The notes under the pieces are model-generated. The model did no database searches. It had not been told where the DNA came from and worked only from the letters and a program-made list of their open reading frames with translations. The position numbers and the translations under genes are program-made. This document shows, in pieces, positions 62,913-64,000 of a stretch of DNA of 64,000 nt. Numbering within the stretch: position 1 is the stretch's first letter; every line of letters begins with the position of its first letter. The DNA comes from Anoxybacillus amylolyticus (GTDB lineage: Bacteria; Bacillota; Bacilli; Bacillales; Anoxybacillaceae): assembly GCF_001634285.1 (NCBI RefSeq), contig NZ_CP015438.1:1004001-1068000 (forward strand). The letters run 5' to 3'.

Positions 62913-64000
62913 CTGTAGTTGAGCAATTTCAATTACAATAATTACCATGTAAAAGAGACAAACAGGGTACCCCTTATGCCACGTGGAGCTGTTTTTTCAC
63001 GGTATCAATGGGAATATTTTGTTTCGCTGCATGGTAAATGAACTCCACGAGGCTATGTCCTTTTCTCTTGCGCAGGAGATCGAGCCCATCCGAAAAATCG
63101 CTGTTAGACTCGAATAGGCTGTACACGTAAGCAAGCTGCACCAAGATCCAGTAACGTTTCACCGCTCGATGATGACGAACGCGGTACCCATCGAGTTTCA
63201 GCTGGTCTTTCGCTTGACGGAAAAAACATTCGATCGACCAACGCTCGGCATAGTAGCGCAAGATGTCTTCGTCGCTTAGCTCCCAATCGGTGCTCAAGAC
63301 GCAATGAAGATGTTCCGGTGTCATCGGTTGATCGGCTTTCCAAACAAGTAGCACCACCGCATCATCGAGACCGTTGAGCGCTCCTTCGTAACGATAGACG
63401 CGATAGCGCTCTTCTCCCACCGTGACGAGGCGGGTGTCATTCGGTTCGAGATAGCGGGCAAACTGCTTCGCTTGGATGGCGATGCCTTTCGGATAGAGAA
63501 TCCGGTTCGTCTTAAGCATCGCGATGACGTGGAACCCTTTTTTCAAGCAGGCTTCCACGAGTGCTTTCGATGGATACCAAGAGTCCATCAGTACATAAAC
63601 AGGACGACTCACATCCAAAGAAGAAAGCATCTCAATCGCGAGTTTTCCTTTGCTTTTTCCAGCCTCCTTGTCGTAGGGGCGAAAAGCAAACGGAAACGCT
63701 TGAGTCATCGTATGAACCATGAGCCAAACGAGAGAATGCCCCCAAATCGATTTTTTCTCTGTGTGAGAATAATGCCAATCACACCCTTGAATAGCGCATG
63801 TTGCCCGTGACGAAGGCTTCGTTTTTTGGCAAATCGTATCATCGATGGAAACAAAAATGGGTTGATTCTTCTGTTTGGCGATGCGTTCGACACGATGAAG
63901 CATCCACTGCTGGAGTTTGCGGAGCAATGTCTCTTCATCCCACGGACTTTTCGTGAAAAAATGGCTCAGTGTCGTGCGATGGTTCGGATGAAAACTCCCA
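62913..64000. mobile_element. IS701-like insertion sequence, copy 2 (inverted, runs off the window)
   Basis: It begins CTGTAGTTGAGCAA at 62913 and continues as the reverse complement of copy 1 (40900-42262) as far as the window reaches. Left flank is CTTAATAA; the matching right flank cannot be seen. It lies within the orphan toxin cassette. Confidence 0.9.
62974..64000 (-). CDS. IS701-like DDE transposase, copy 2, 5' part outside window
   Basis: The C-terminal 340 or so residues of the transposase described for copy 1, with the same D, D and E residues. By eye the 317 residues from LLRKLQQWMLH onward are identical in both copies, so one is a recent duplicate. The N-terminal 50 residues are outside the window. 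Confidence 0.88.
   Translation of the reverse strand, partial: GSFHPNHRTTLSHFFTKSPWDEETLLRKLQQWMLHRVERIAKQKNQPIFVSIDDTICQKTKPSSRATCAIQGCDWHYSHTEKKSIWGHSLVWLMVHTMTQAFPFAFRPYDKEAGKSKGKLAIEMLSSLDVSRPVYVLMDSWYPSKALVEACLKKGFHVIAMLKTNRILYPKGIAIQAKQFARYLEPNDTRLVTVGEERYRVYRYEGALNGLDDAVVLLVWKADQPMTPEHLHCVLSTDWELSDEDILRYYAERWSIECFFRQAKDQLKLDGYRVRHHRAVKRYWILVQLAYVYSLFESNSDFSDGLDLLRKRKGHSLVEFIYHAAKQNIPIDTVKKQLHVA

Overview
This window comes from a spore-forming, probably thermophilic Bacillaceae chromosome; Anoxybacillus or a close relative of Geobacillus fits best. The reasons are a complete gerP spore-coat/germination operon, a Spo0E-type phosphatase, AddAB recombination genes, purine-rich Shine-Dalgarno sequences, and a gene order that follows the Bacillus subtilis addB-addA-sbcD-sbcC / gerP / yisI-K-L-N-asnO-yisQ-yisR / yitJ-K-L / yitS-T-U-V-W backbone. 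The species call is an inference from synteny and gene content, not a database result.

Layout. 1-9121: addB (3' part), addA, sbcD and sbcC, a tightly packed, overlapping DNA-repair operon. 9123-10921: an intact IS1182-family element wedged between the stop codons of sbcC and gerPF. 10920-13515: gerPF-E-D-C-B-A plus two extra GerPA/GerPF-like paralogues, one of them divergent behind a good SigK promoter. 13600-24382: acyl-CoA ligase, DUF418 membrane protein, yisI, yisK, rocD, yisL, yisN, asnO, a MATE transporter (yisQ) and an AraC regulator (yisR). 24531-32783: a starch/maltodextrin island with cytosolic neopullulanase, MalEFG transporter, a membrane-anchored alpha-amylase and a LacI-type regulator, with a perfect 20-bp operator and a cre-like site between the divergent arms. 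32981-40857: an SDR oxidoreductase, metH and yitJ overlapping behind a SAM-I riboswitch, yajQ (yitK) and yitL.

40900-46564: an IS701-like element, a BMP-type lipoprotein gene next to a chemoreceptor gene, then a graveyard of IS fragments and a 43-residue DUF3941-like gene. 46609-53530: yitS, yitT, a YcdB/SLH surface protein, two very small genes, yitU, yitV, a 246-bp nested-palindrome MITE-like element, and yitW. 53545-58559: a nitric-oxide response cluster (multi-span membrane protein, two DUF2249 proteins, Crp/Fnr regulator, qNOR) with Crp/Fnr-type boxes in both regulatory regions.

58769-64000: the most unusual part. It is a polymorphic-toxin locus: a 440-residue toxin with amphipathic helical repeats and a variable C-terminal domain, a coupled small candidate immunity gene, fragments of further immunity genes (one a recognisable YezG-family relic cut by an IS630 element), and an orphan second toxin cassette with a PD-(D/E)xK-like nuclease motif, itself cut by a second, inverted copy of the IS701-like element. 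The toxin domains and immunity relics look like successive replaced tips on a common scaffold.
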